The position numbers and the translations under genes are program-made. 64,000 nucleotides of DNA from Natranaeroarchaeum sp042663585 (GTDB taxonomy: Archaea > Halobacteriota > Halobacteria > Halobacteriales > Natronoarchaeaceae): contig NZ_JBHTAN010000001.1 of NCBI RefSeq assembly GCF_042663585.1, positions 310,001 to 374,000 of the forward strand, written 5' to 3'. Below are positions 34,983-42,903 of the stretch, one piece after another. Below the pieces are notes generated by a model. It had not been told where the DNA came from, searched no databases, and saw nothing but the letters and a program-made list of their open reading frames with translations. The stretch's first letter is position 1; every line of letters begins with the position of its first letter.

Positions 34983-35642
34983 ATGGGACATCGCGCACTC
35001 GTTGCGTACGAACGAACCGACGGACAGTACACGCTTCACTACAGTCACTGAGGTACTGAGAACCTGAAGCTGAAGCACCGAATCTCGGCTGAAACGCCGT
35101 TCGGTGGCGAGGACACCGACTCGAAGTGGGTAAAACAGCTCATCGCGGAACTGGCCGATGGCCTCGAGGCAGATGCCGTCGACGGCTACCTCGCCGGCGA
35201 AGACCGACCGGCAACTCTCGTCGAGCCGAAGCCCCGCACCACCGGCCTCACGCTGGAGGAGATCATCGCTGACCACCTCGACTACCTCCACCACGAGGCG
35301 TTCTACGTGGTGTCGACGACGTTCGAAGTGACTACGTATCGGACGCTGTGGTTCGGCCTCCAGTACGACTCGGAGACAGTCGAACAGGGAGAGACGGTCG
35401 GGAACGGCGCGCTTGCGACGGTGCGCTGGTACGACGGCGAGCCGGTCGGCGACGGCCACCTGAAAGGGCAGTTCGCGGCCCTCAAAGACGTCGGCGGCGA
35501 CATAATCGACAAAGGCGTCTTCACACCGTCGGCGGCGAGGCAGTATCTGAAACGGAAGCTGGCCGAGTGGGTCGCGATCAACAAGAACTGCTCATTCCGA
35601 CCAGGGAATCGCCGTTCAGAAAGGGCGATCCGGCTCTATTGA
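34983..35642 (+). pseudogene. DUF6735-like gene with one in-frame TGA
   Basis: Starting MGHRALVAYERTDGQYTLHY, the frame meets TGA at 35049-35051 and then stays open and well conserved in style to 35642: ENLKLKHRISAETPFGGEDT, AVDGYLAGEDRPATLVEPKP, DHLDYLHHEAFYVVSTTFEV, RQYLKRKLAEWVAINKNC. Total 219 codons, the expected length for this plasmid-associated haloarchaeal family. The TGA sits where a Trp (TGG) would fit, HYSH-stop-GTENL. One point mutation explains it. Function of the family is unknown. Confidence 0.65.
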
Positions 35643-35795
35643 GATCCTCTGCAGTTGATACGAGTCGCGTACAAGATACAGAGGTTCCGTTCACCACCTG
35701 GGGGAGGTATCGCAGCAAGAGGCTCCGTGCAAGTCAGTCGAAGCTATCGGTCCGATATTGCAACGAAACCTGCCATCTGACCGCGCATGTTTTCT

Positions 35796-36866
35796 TTAGT
35801 CGAGTATATCGGGATTGTCCTGGTCAAGTGGGTCTTCGAGGTCACCGATGATCGTCTCCAGCAGGTCGGTGACGGTAACCAGCCCGACCACGTCGCCGTC
35901 TTCGATGACGAGGGCAATCTCCTGCCGTTCGGCCTGGAACTGATCGATCGCGTCGCTCACGTCGGTATCCGGTGAGAGTGTCATCGTCGGTGCTGCCAAT
36001 TCAGTAAACGCACCGTTGCCAGCAGACAGTTCCTTACGGCGGTTGAACAGGGCCGGGCTGTAGACGATGCCACGGAACTCGGTGAGGTCCTCACCGATCA
36101 GTGGATACCGCGTGTGTGGGTGCTCTTCGAGTTTCCGGAAGTTCGATTCAGGATCATCCTCAGTAGACAGCGCCACGATTTCCTCGGGCGGAATCATGAC
36201 TTCTCCCACCGACTGCTCGCCGATGGCCAAGGCGTTCATAACCTCCTCACTGCGTTCCTCGGCCAACTCACCCTCGTTGAGCACCGACCCAAGCTCGTTT
36301 CGGAGGTCCGCACGGGTTTCGATAACTTCCTCACCGGTTTCGGTCCACGATTGGGTCATCTTGATGCCGAACAGGCCGAGTGTCGCTTTTGCAACCGAGT
36401 CACCGACCCAGATGGCCGGAGCGAGTATTTTGGAGAACCAGTACAGTGGTCGCGCTCCATACTGAGCGACCTGTTTGGAGCGCTCAACGCCGAGGTACGT
36501 CGGTGTCTGTTCGCCGTGGGTGAGATGAACCAGGTTGATGAGAAGAAATCCGAGGAGCGAACCAGCCCCGATCGATGCGAGGGTCGTGTTCTCGAACAGG
36601 GGTTCGAACAGGGCTGCGAGTCCGGGTTCGGCGATGATCCCCAGCGCAATACTGGTCCCAGAAATCCATACCTGACACGTCGTCAGATAAAACTCCAGGT
36701 CGTTAGTCATCTCCCAGGCGAGTTCGAGTCCAGGCGTGTTGAACTCCGATTCGGGATACTGCCTGAGACGGGTCAGGGCGAATTCAATTGCAACAAAGTA
36801 GGCGTTTACCCCGATAAGGACGATACCACCGAGAATCCGTAGTCCGATCTCGAGCGGTTCCATCAT
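35796..36866 (-). CDS. CNNM/CorC-type transporter (DUF21 plus CBS domains)
   Basis: 356 residues. The N-terminal DUF21 membrane domain has four hydrophobic segments (IVLIGVNAYFVAIEFALTRL; ISGTSIALGIIAEPGLAALF; ASIGAGSLLGFLLINLVHLT; plus WFSKILAPAIWVGDSVAKAT). A cytoplasmic CBS pair follows (VGEVMIPPEEIVALSTEDDP; LVIEDGDVVGLVTVTDLLET). Relatives export Mg2+ or other cations. The usual C-terminal CorC_HlyC domain is absent, so this is the short form. A second Met codon lies three bases in. Monocistronic. Confidence 0.82.
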   Translation of the reverse strand: MMEPLEIGLRILGGIVLIGVNAYFVAIEFALTRLRQYPESEFNTPGLELAWEMTNDLEFYLTTCQVWISGTSIALGIIAEPGLAALFEPLFENTTLASIGAGSLLGFLLINLVHLTHGEQTPTYLGVERSKQVAQYGARPLYWFSKILAPAIWVGDSVAKATLGLFGIKMTQSWTETGEEVIETRADLRNELGSVLNEGELAEERSEEVMNALAIGEQSVGEVMIPPEEIVALSTEDDPESNFRKLEEHPHTRYPLIGEDLTEFRGIVYSPALFNRRKELSAGNGAFTELAAPTMTLSPDTDVSDAIDQFQAERQEIALVIEDGDVVGLVTVTDLLETIIGDLEDPLDQDNPDILD

Positions 36867-36918
36867 CTATTATACCGACAGTAGACAGAAAATAGTGTTC
36901 ACATCAGGACAATGACGA

Positions 36919-36957
36919 AGGCACAAAAGGCACGGTACACAGGCACAACCAAGGCAC
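36919..36957 (+). repeat. Four AGGCAC direct repeats
   Basis: AGGCAC at 36919, 36928, 36941 and 36952, spaced 9, 13 and 11 bp, about one helical turn apart. They lie just before motif copy D and upstream of the divergent CNNM-type gene. Possible protein-binding iterons. Confidence 0.4.
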
Positions 36958-36981
36958 GAGGTACGCGCCCTGTATTCAGCA
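36955..36981 (-). repeat. 27-bp dispersed motif, copy D (opposite orientation)
   Basis: On the leftward strand it reads TGCTGAATACAGGGCGCGTA. The first half matches the consensus perfectly; ATATCGG is degenerate. It is the only copy on this strand. Confidence 0.5.
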
Positions 36982-37120
36982 AGCCAGCTGGAATATATAA
37001 CTGATTGAGGAATTCTACAAGAGCAGCGAGCTTGAATCACTCTTGATCCTGCTTGCTTCGTGAGTGCTGCTGTTTTTCAGGGGCCGGAATGGGTGAGCCC
37101 TGCCGTAGGCTCGTGATTCG

Positions 37121-37532
37121 ATGACCTCAGACGACCCGTTTCACGACTGCGAGTTGGATCCCGAGGCGATCCTCGGGACACACCTTCGAAGACGTCCTGT
37201 TCACCGACGAGACGGAAACCCCGGTGAACGTGCTCACCGGTGAGACACCGGCGCATTCGCGAGCGACCGTGGAGGAGGCAAAGGAGTTCGCTGCGAGTAT
37301 CGACACGGAGACGCCCCAGATCGCGCTCCCCGCATCCGTCGAGTCGCAGGTCGAAACCCAGAGCAAGCCCTACACGGCGGCCGCATTCTTCCACTTCAAG
37401 GCGACTGGCTCGCTCGAACGCCACCGTGCTTACCATGCCGCCTACGAGGCGGACGAATTCGTCGTCGACTTCGAGGCCGACTACGAATCGGGCGACCTGA
37501 CCATCACTGTCGAACGAGCGGACGAGTCCTGA
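37121..37532 (+). pseudogene. Hypothetical protein gene split by a one-base frameshift
   Basis: MTSDDPFHDCELDPEAILG in the first frame; HTFEDVLFTDETETPVNVLT follows in the next frame and runs to 37532 (FVVDFEADYESGDLTITVER). The shift is at about 37180, where removing one A restores a single 136-residue acidic protein. The downstream part alone could start at a GTG (37224). No family recognised. Followed by two small hypothetical genes in the same direction. Confidence 0.55.
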
Positions 37533-37636
37533 GAACCCTCCGTCACGAGGGGAGTTTTTCGAGCGCCGGCGATGGGTGCCGACGCAGCTGGAGCGAGCAA
37601 CGATCCCCAGAGCGTCGGCGCTTCGAGGTGTTCGAG

Positions 37637-38128
37637 ATGCATATGGTCATTTACACACTGGTAGAAGTATCGACGCACGACGACGCGCTGGCCACCGGAA
37701 AGTCAGTGTTCGACCGCCTGGTCGGGGCGGACCCACACGCCGGCGCCGTCTTCGATTACTACGTGACCTTCGATGAGGAGGACACGTCCGTTGCGGGGAA
37801 GGCGCGATGGGGAGAGTTGCCGACTGCAGCCCCTGTCGACTCCGATGACGGCCAGGACCTGCTCGAACGTGGGTGGGAGGCGACGAAGGAAGAGTTCGAG
37901 CGCAATCTCGACCGGGTGAAAGAGGCCATCGACGAACTCTCCGACGAGGAGATCATGCGCGACGAAGAGCTCGCCCGGCACGCCTTCCACCAGGTCGGCG
38001 CCTACGACGGCCCGACGATCTTCCTGTACACCGAACACGCAACCGGTATTCGCCACCGCGAGCAGCTGGATCGAATCCTCGAGGAAAGCGAGGACCTCTG
38101 GATCGTGCCCGCCGACGTCCACTTCTGA
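37637..38128 (+). CDS. Hypothetical haloarchaeal protein
   Basis: 163 residues from MHMVIYTLVEVSTHDDA; a GTG three codons upstream is possible. Acidic; FDYYVTFDEEDTSVAGKARW and EEFERNLDRVKEAIDELSDE are the best-defined parts, and the C-terminus LDRILEESEDLWIVPADVHF looks like a conserved domain end. Probable operon with the next gene (3-bp gap). Function unknown; plasmid-type accessory protein. Confidence 0.7.
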   Translation: MHMVIYTLVEVSTHDDALATGKSVFDRLVGADPHAGAVFDYYVTFDEEDTSVAGKARWGELPTAAPVDSDDGQDLLERGWEATKEEFERNLDRVKEAIDELSDEEIMRDEELARHAFHQVGAYDGPTIFLYTEHATGIRHREQLDRILEESEDLWIVPADVHF

Positions 38129-38131
38129 ACA

Positions 38132-38557
38132 ATGCCCCGAATCACCAACTGGCGACGCGAGTGCCGCTCGCCAACACTCGTGTATCGGAACACCGAGACC
38201 GGTGCGCGAGCCGTCCTGCATCGAGCACCGGACTCGTACCGGCACAAGTGGCGTGGGGCAATCCTCGTCGACGGCTACCCGATCTGGTCGCGGGGGTACG
38301 AGACGAAGGACGCGAAATCGTTCCGTGACGAGCTCCGGGAGCGGCCAGCGCCTGAACTGAGTTGTCCCGAGTGTCCGAACGATGACGTCCTCGTCGGCGA
38401 GAAGTCAGCAGACGGGGCGAGGGTACAGCGCTGGTACGACTGTCCCGACTGGCAGCAGCGTTCACCCGAAGGCGGCTGCAAGCACCTGCGTCGCGCCGAT
38501 CACGAGATCAAACGGGGGCGCGTTCCCCGACCAGACGGCCGCCTTCCTTCCCCGTAG
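38132..38557 (+). CDS. Hypothetical protein with Cys-rich C-terminal domain
   Basis: 141 residues. N-terminal basic part ITNWRRECRSPTLVYRNTET with WRGAILVDGYPIWSRGYETK; C-terminal zinc-ribbon-like LSCPECPNDDVLVGEKSADG ... WYDCPDWQ ... GGCKHLR, i.e. CxxC, C and C-H spaced for metal binding. Operon with the 163-residue gene. Possibly a nucleic-acid-binding protein; no family named with confidence. Confidence 0.65.
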   Translation: MPRITNWRRECRSPTLVYRNTETGARAVLHRAPDSYRHKWRGAILVDGYPIWSRGYETKDAKSFRDELRERPAPELSCPECPNDDVLVGEKSADGARVQRWYDCPDWQQRSPEGGCKHLRRADHEIKRGRVPRPDGRLPSP

Positions 38558-38570
38558 GGCAGCGATTGAG

Positions 38571-39374
38571 CTACTCCACGGGATGGACTGTGTCGCCATC
38601 TCGACGGACCCGGTCGAACGTTGAGAGATACGCGATCCGGTCCCGAACCTCCTCGTCATCCAGCTCCAGTTCCGCGGCCAGTTCGTCGACGGCCATCGGC
38701 TCGTCGAGTGCCTGGAGGACTTCGAGCCCCCGGTAGTACCTATTCGTGAGCTCCTGGACGCGGGCCTCGATCGGCGTGGTCACTCCGTACCGCTCCTCGA
38801 GTTCAACTAGAGCCTCGTTCGCGAACGTGGCGAACTGATCGTCCCCCAGGCGTTCGATCTGGGCTTCGAGTTCATCCCGGACGACGTCGTAATCGAGGCC
38901 GGCCTGCACGAGCATACTCATGTCCTCGATGTCGTCGTCGCGGCCTGCGATTGCCTTGAACAGGAAGATATCCTCGTTGCTAACCAGCCGGACCGTCAGT
39001 CGATCCAGGTTGAGGAACGGCTCACTGCGCTCTTGCATACCGTCGGTGAGCACGAGCTTGTTCGCGACTTGCTGGTTGAAGATGTCGAGGCGACACCCAT
39101 CGTCGTTCTCGACGCAGCTCGTCGCGCCCAGCGCCCGGTAATCTGGATCCAGCGACTGGACCTCCGCATACCCGAGGTCCATCAGGACGGCCCACAGCTG
39201 ACCGTACGCGTCGCCATCTGGGACGACAAGGTCGATATCTTTCGTCGCCCCCTTGAGGTCGCGTAGCGACATCGCGCCACCACCGATCAGGTAGACCGTG
39301 AGCGGTTCAGATAGCCCGTCTCCGATTCGCTGGAATTCGTTCTCGATGTACTCGCGTCCGAATGTTGGTCTCAT
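38571..39374 (-). CDS. AbiEii-like nucleotidyltransferase (DUF6036 type), probable toxin
   Basis: 267 residues. Polymerase-beta-type nucleotidyltransferase core: VYLIGGGAMSLRDLKGATKD continuing into IDLVV (GG...DIDLVV), then CRLDIFNQQVANKLVLTDGM and the FLFKAIAGRDDDIEDMSMLV stretch typical of AbiEii/DUF6036 proteins. A C-terminal helix-turn-helix-like segment (AVDELAAELELDDEEVRDRI) is fused on. The start overlaps the stop of the upstream regulator (39371-39374). AbiEii relatives are toxins that modify tRNA and act in abortive infection. Confidence 0.75.
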   Translation of the reverse strand: MRPTFGREYIENEFQRIGDGLSEPLTVYLIGGGAMSLRDLKGATKDIDLVVPDGDAYGQLWAVLMDLGYAEVQSLDPDYRALGATSCVENDDGCRLDIFNQQVANKLVLTDGMQERSEPFLNLDRLTVRLVSNEDIFLFKAIAGRDDDIEDMSMLVQAGLDYDVVRDELEAQIERLGDDQFATFANEALVELEERYGVTTPIEARVQELTNRYYRGLEVLQALDEPMAVDELAAELELDDEEVRDRIAYLSTFDRVRRDGDTVHPVE

Positions 39375-40297
39375 TGTGGTAGTGGCACCTCGTAGTCAGC
39401 CGCCAACTCCTGGAACTCGTCCCACTCCGGGAGCCGGTCGTCGTCGATCTCGCCGTGCGTCTCGAGGTAGCGGAGCAAGGCGTCGATTTCGTCTTCGAGG
39501 CCATACTTCGCCGCCTGCTCTCGGAGATCCTCCTCGTCGACGTCGACGTGGCTGAGCAGGAGGAGACAGTACGAGCGGTGTCGGCTGCCGTCGTCGATCA
39601 GCAGCGTGTGACAGCAGAGCTCCGCCGGCGAGACTGCGTCGAGGTCTTCGGAGTAGACGTAGTAGCGGTGGCCGGTGAGCAGGAACTGGAGGTCATAGGC
39701 CGCGAATCGAGCAAGGCCGGTTTCGTGGAACGCCTCCGCGTCGATCTCCATCTCGGCCTGGAGGAGGAATTCGTCGTAGTCCTCCCAGAGAATCGTGCCC
39801 TTCGGGGCGACGGCTTCGAGGCGTTGGCGATGCAGATGGTGTGCGAGTTCACGGGCGAACGCGTGTAGGCGGTCGAAGTCGGCATTGAACTCGTAGCGGC
39901 CGTCGGCCGTCCCGACGAGACCACGGTCACGAAACCGCTTGAGGACACGGTTGACCGTGTTGCGGTAGTTGTCGCTCCGGTCGGCGATCTCGGAGACGGT
40001 TCGCGGCTGGTCGAGGTAGTACAGCACCTCGAGTGCCTTGCCGGTCAGCAGCTCGGGGAACTCGATGTGGGAGTACTGGCGGACGAGGTCCTGATAGAGT
40101 TCGACGGCGCGAGCATCCGACGGGACGACTCGTTTTCGGCGGCCGTCGCGTTCCGTGTAGACGAGCCCCTTCTCGACGAGGTCGCCGACGGCACGAGAGA
40201 GGTAGCTCTCGCTGTGGTCGAGCTTCGTCGCGAGTTCGGAGATCGTGTCGCCGCGGTCGACCGTGGCGAGGACCTCGAGTTCGATGCGCCGGAGCAC
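39371..40297 (-). CDS. Two-winged-helix regulator, probable AbiEi-like antitoxin
   Basis: 308 residues. A first winged helix (IELEVLATVDRGDTISELAT, SYLSRAVGDLVEKGLVYTER) is followed by a second (ALEVLYYLDQPRTVSEIADR, NTVNRVLKRFRDRGLVGTAD). The C-terminal part (YDLQFLLTGHRYYVYSEDLD, CCHTLLIDDGSRHRSYCLLL) resembles domains that pair with nucleotidyltransferases. It precedes and overlaps the AbiEii-like gene, the usual order antitoxin-toxin. An AT-rich stretch with a likely TATA box (around 40320-40335) lies just upstream. Confidence 0.72.
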   Translation of the reverse strand: MLRRIELEVLATVDRGDTISELATKLDHSESYLSRAVGDLVEKGLVYTERDGRRKRVVPSDARAVELYQDLVRQYSHIEFPELLTGKALEVLYYLDQPRTVSEIADRSDNYRNTVNRVLKRFRDRGLVGTADGRYEFNADFDRLHAFARELAHHLHRQRLEAVAPKGTILWEDYDEFLLQAEMEIDAEAFHETGLARFAAYDLQFLLTGHRYYVYSEDLDAVSPAELCCHTLLIDDGSRHRSYCLLLLSHVDVDEEDLREQAAKYGLEDEIDALLRYLETHGEIDDDRLPEWDEFQELAADYEVPLPQ

Positions 40298-40380
40298 GGT
40301 GTAACACAGTACGAAACTTGTATATAAAGAAGTTTCGAGTAGTGTTACAGACAGAGAGGAATAAGAGCTTGCCCCATCGT

Positions 40381-41430
40381 CTCGCTCTTATGTAGAATTG
40401 CGGAAAACCCCGATAACGAGACAATCAACGATTGACTCGACGGATTCACCCGCTATGTTGAATGAGCGAACGATTCCGAAGGTGTGAGCGGCCTGTTCCA
40501 AGCCCTGCTTGGACAGGCCGCGGAACTTCCGCAACCACGGCTGGACAAGCGAAAACAGGCACTCAGCTTGGTTAATATGAACGCTTTCTGGCGATACATA
40601 CCTCTCTTTGTGGATGACCGTTCGGTGGTCAAAGTCCATCTGTCGGTACGCCTGGAGTCCGTCGGTTCAGACCTCTCCCAGCGGCTGGGAGAGGTCTTTA
40701 GCCTCCTGTATCACCGGTTCAAGATCGCTGCTGTAGTCGATCCCAAGTTGGCCGCGAATCACGCGAAGCGAGTCGCGGCACGCCGCGACCAGCGTTATCT
40801 GATCACCGTGGCGGCCTCGCCAACGAGATCGACCAGTTTGGGACGAGCCGCCGCGAGAACGGCTGTTCCGCGGCGGCTCTTGGCCTTTGTAGCCCGAATA
40901 GACCTCGCCAGATTCGTCGACTTGCGTCGGTCCGTCGATGGTTTGATCGAGGAGGCTCCAGACGACGGGGAAGCCGCGCTGAACCGCGGCTTCCACGTCT
41001 CGAATGGCTGTGTAGACGGTTCTATAGGCTCGACCGAGAAACGGCGCGATCTGGTTGATACTGAGCAACGTATCGGCGTACAGCGTGAACGCGAGAAGCA
41101 CCTCCCAGCAGGCGAGGTGTTTCTCGTGGAACGGCGTTCCGTAGGTGAAAACCGGCTTAAAATTGCAGTTACGGCACCAGATTCGGTCGATACTCTCCCA
41201 GGTCACGATGCTCTGGTGGCCGCACCGTGGACAGGACGTATTCTCCCAGAATTCCTTGAGTCGCCGCTCGATGCGGACATCGAGCGGCTCCGTGTCGATC
41301 TCGACAACGCCCAGCTCGATCAGCTCTCGAAACATCGCTCCGAACGCTGGCTGAGTAGAAGACATATTGCCAGATTAGCGCCGACTCAGTGTAACAATAC
41401 GGTCTTTCCGCAGCTTTGCATAAGAGCGAG
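40381..41430 (-). mobile_element. IS1595-family (ISH4-group) insertion sequence
   Basis: 1050 bp bounded by imperfect inverted repeats: CTCGCTCTTATG followed by a TGCGGAAA block at the left (40381-40413), with the matching inverted end at 41399-41430. The repeats diverge only slightly between the two blocks. No 8-bp target duplication is visible in the flanks, so the element may be old or recombined. It lies just upstream of the AbiE-like operon. Confidence 0.78.
40388..41365 (-). pseudogene. IS1595-family transposase with a premature TGA
   Basis: The frame starts MSSTQPAFGAMFRELIELGV with a zinc-binding block CPRCGHQS ... WCRNCNFKP and the transposase core DESGEVYSGYKGQEPPRNSR. It stops at TGA 40667-40669, then continues in the same frame with TDGLQAYRQMDFDHRTVIHK, ERYVSPESVHINQAECLFSL and the family-typical LRKFRGLSKQGLEQAAHTFG end. 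A single codon change therefore interrupts an otherwise complete transposase. The C-terminal catalytic residues are beyond the stop, so autonomous activity is unlikely. Confidence 0.8.
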
Positions 41431-41534
41431 TCCTTCAGCGCCCGCCCGAGGTGGAGGCGTATCCTGATTTTCGTCCGAAACCAACCCTGATATCGAGCAA
41501 ATCAGTAAGGAATTTCGCTGAGTATCCGCCACAC

Positions 41535-41556
41535 TACACCCCGTGTGCAAAATGAA
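41535..41556 (+). repeat. CACCCC-GTGTG direct repeat, copy 1
   Basis: TACACCCCGTGTGCAAAATG then AA. CACxxxxGTG is itself a small palindrome. Partner at 41790-41814. Confidence 0.5.
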
Positions 41557-41789
41557 AAAGCAGAATATTTTGTCTTTTTAATTGATCAACTCGATTTTTC
41601 GAGTATTGCGATTACGATGACGATTAACCATACGTAAACTATCTTGAGCAGGTTCCGAGACATTTGATCTGGCACGCGGTGAATTCGCATATCAATCCAA
41701 GATCTGGTTAGCATATGTTACTACAACTATGGTATTACTAACAGGAAATCCCGGTTTGCGAGATAAATATATTATGGCTTATAGGAATA

Positions 41790-41814
41790 TACACCCCCCG
41801 TGTGCGATATGAAA
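41790..41814 (+). repeat. CACCCC-GTGTG direct repeat, copy 2
   Basis: TACACCCCCCGTGTGCGATA then TGAAA. It differs from copy 1 by two extra C and two substitutions. Confidence 0.5.
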
Positions 41815-41930
41815 TACCAGATCATCACTCGGACAGGCTATCTTTCTTCGAGGAGGGAATCCGGGCCACTCACTCAAGTATGACTAATAGGTCTTTCAAA
41901 CCCTTGATCGGTGATAGGTTCCAATGGTCA

Positions 41931-41957
41931 TGCTGAATACAAAGCGTATATCGGTCA
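41931..41957 (+). repeat. 27-bp dispersed motif, copy E (closest to consensus)
   Basis: TGCTGAATACA followed after six bases by ATATCGGTCA. It lies 91 bp before the small Cys/His protein gene, with copy F on its other side in the same orientation. Confidence 0.65.
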
Positions 41958-42048
41958 ACCGTTATCTCCTCCGTGCGTCAACTGGTGGTGAAATACCTTT
42001 GTGTACCAAGCAGTAACGTGATATCAGTGGTCTACGTTACTGACTGAC

Positions 42049-42243
42049 ATGGACGTGATTATGAACCAAGTCACAGGAACAGTCCACAAACATGAGGGCG
42101 GTAAGTCGGATTGTCAGACTCTTTGTGGAATCCACTATCATCTATCGCATGATAATCTTCACCCCACCACAACCGACCAGTCAAATACCGTCACGAGCGC
42201 CAGTAAATGCGGGCGGTGCTTCGATGGTGGAGGCGGGTACTGA
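42049..42243 (+). CDS. Small Cys/His-rich protein, probable zinc binder
   Basis: 64 residues (MDVIMNQVTGTVHKHEGGKS). CQTLCG in the middle and KCGRCFDGGGGY at the end give two Cys pairs with several His between, a plausible zinc fold. A second ATG four codons in is an alternative start. Isolated in an AT-rich region and flanked by motif copies E and F. The C-terminal CGRC-GGGGY looks like that of small haloarchaeal plasmid proteins, but I cannot name a family. Confidence 0.55.
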   Translation: MDVIMNQVTGTVHKHEGGKSDCQTLCGIHYHLSHDNLHPTTTDQSNTVTSASKCGRCFDGGGGY

Positions 42244-42903
42244 AACGTCCATCCGCAAAAGTTAGCAGTAACCGCAGAACAGACTCCACAGTGAATATAT
42301 GCTCTACATCTTGTACACGAATTCTGACAGATAATCAGAACGTTTCGTTGCATCGCCGGAGGGGAACTACTAGCAGATCTCAGTTCCCGTGACCGCACAT
42401 TTTTAGAGGGACTCTTTCGGAAAGCGGTATTCATCAGCGTTCTCTTCCCGACTTCGATAGCGAGAGTGGCGTTTGGGATTGGCCCTCTGCTGAACGAAAG
42501 CAACGGCATTGCGTTCAATCGACGATCTACCCCCCGCTGTACTGTGATTCTGGAGAAAATATTCGTTATGGGCGCTGCAGGCTCGCGTTCGACGATCGAA
42601 GGGATCGACCTTTCTGGCGTGAGGTGGCCGAAATCGGCCATTTGAGAGTCGGGTGATCTGTCTGGTTTTGAATATGTCTTGGAGCCTGTGCTGACTACAG
42701 CGCGCATATCTCACACAGAATCCTGCACAGATTCCGATCCCTCGGATCGGTCGGTACAGGTGATTCAAGTATCGGTAAGGATAAAATCGCAGGGGAGACC
42801 GGTATCTATCTGCTTGGAAAGACAAGAAATTTGATGTTCCTTTAAAATGGTATATGTATGAGTCGGTTTATTGACCACGCAGCATCATCCGGTATATCTG
42901 ATC
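42244..42903. other. 660-bp gap with motif copy F
   Basis: Open frames on both strands are short and not protein-like. Leftward frames at 42410-42620 have a protein-like flavour in two competing registers, perhaps a decayed gene, but nothing recognisable. Motif copy F is at 42689. Confidence 0.45.
42689..42715 (+). repeat. 27-bp dispersed motif, copy F
   Basis: TGCTGACTACA then GCATATCTCACA. It aligns without gaps with copies A-E and lies in the same orientation as E. Confidence 0.5.

Larger units (their letters stand above)
41431..42048. other. 618-bp AT-rich gap with a repeated CACCCC-GTGTG element
   Basis: No gene seen. TACACCCCGTGTGC (41535) and TACACCCCCCGTGTGC (41790), each followed by a near-identical RAWATGAAA stretch, are direct repeats 255 bp apart around very AT-rich DNA. 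Motif copy E lies at 41931. The arrangement recalls origin or promoter regions, but no orc1/cdc6 or rep gene is adjacent. Confidence 0.5.

Noticed and set aside
35049..40669. In-frame TGA codons as selenocysteine or recoded Trp
   Set aside because: Haloarchaea are not known to use selenocysteine, no recoding stem-loop is evident, and the many other genes here end normally at TGA. Nonsense mutations are simpler.
40381..41430. Target-site duplication of the IS1595 element
   Set aside because: The flanks CCCATCGT and TCCTTCAG do not match, so no duplication is claimed.
42403..42825. 140-codon leftward ORF
   Set aside because: Arg/Ser-rich, two competing registers, no domain. At most a decayed gene; left as gap.
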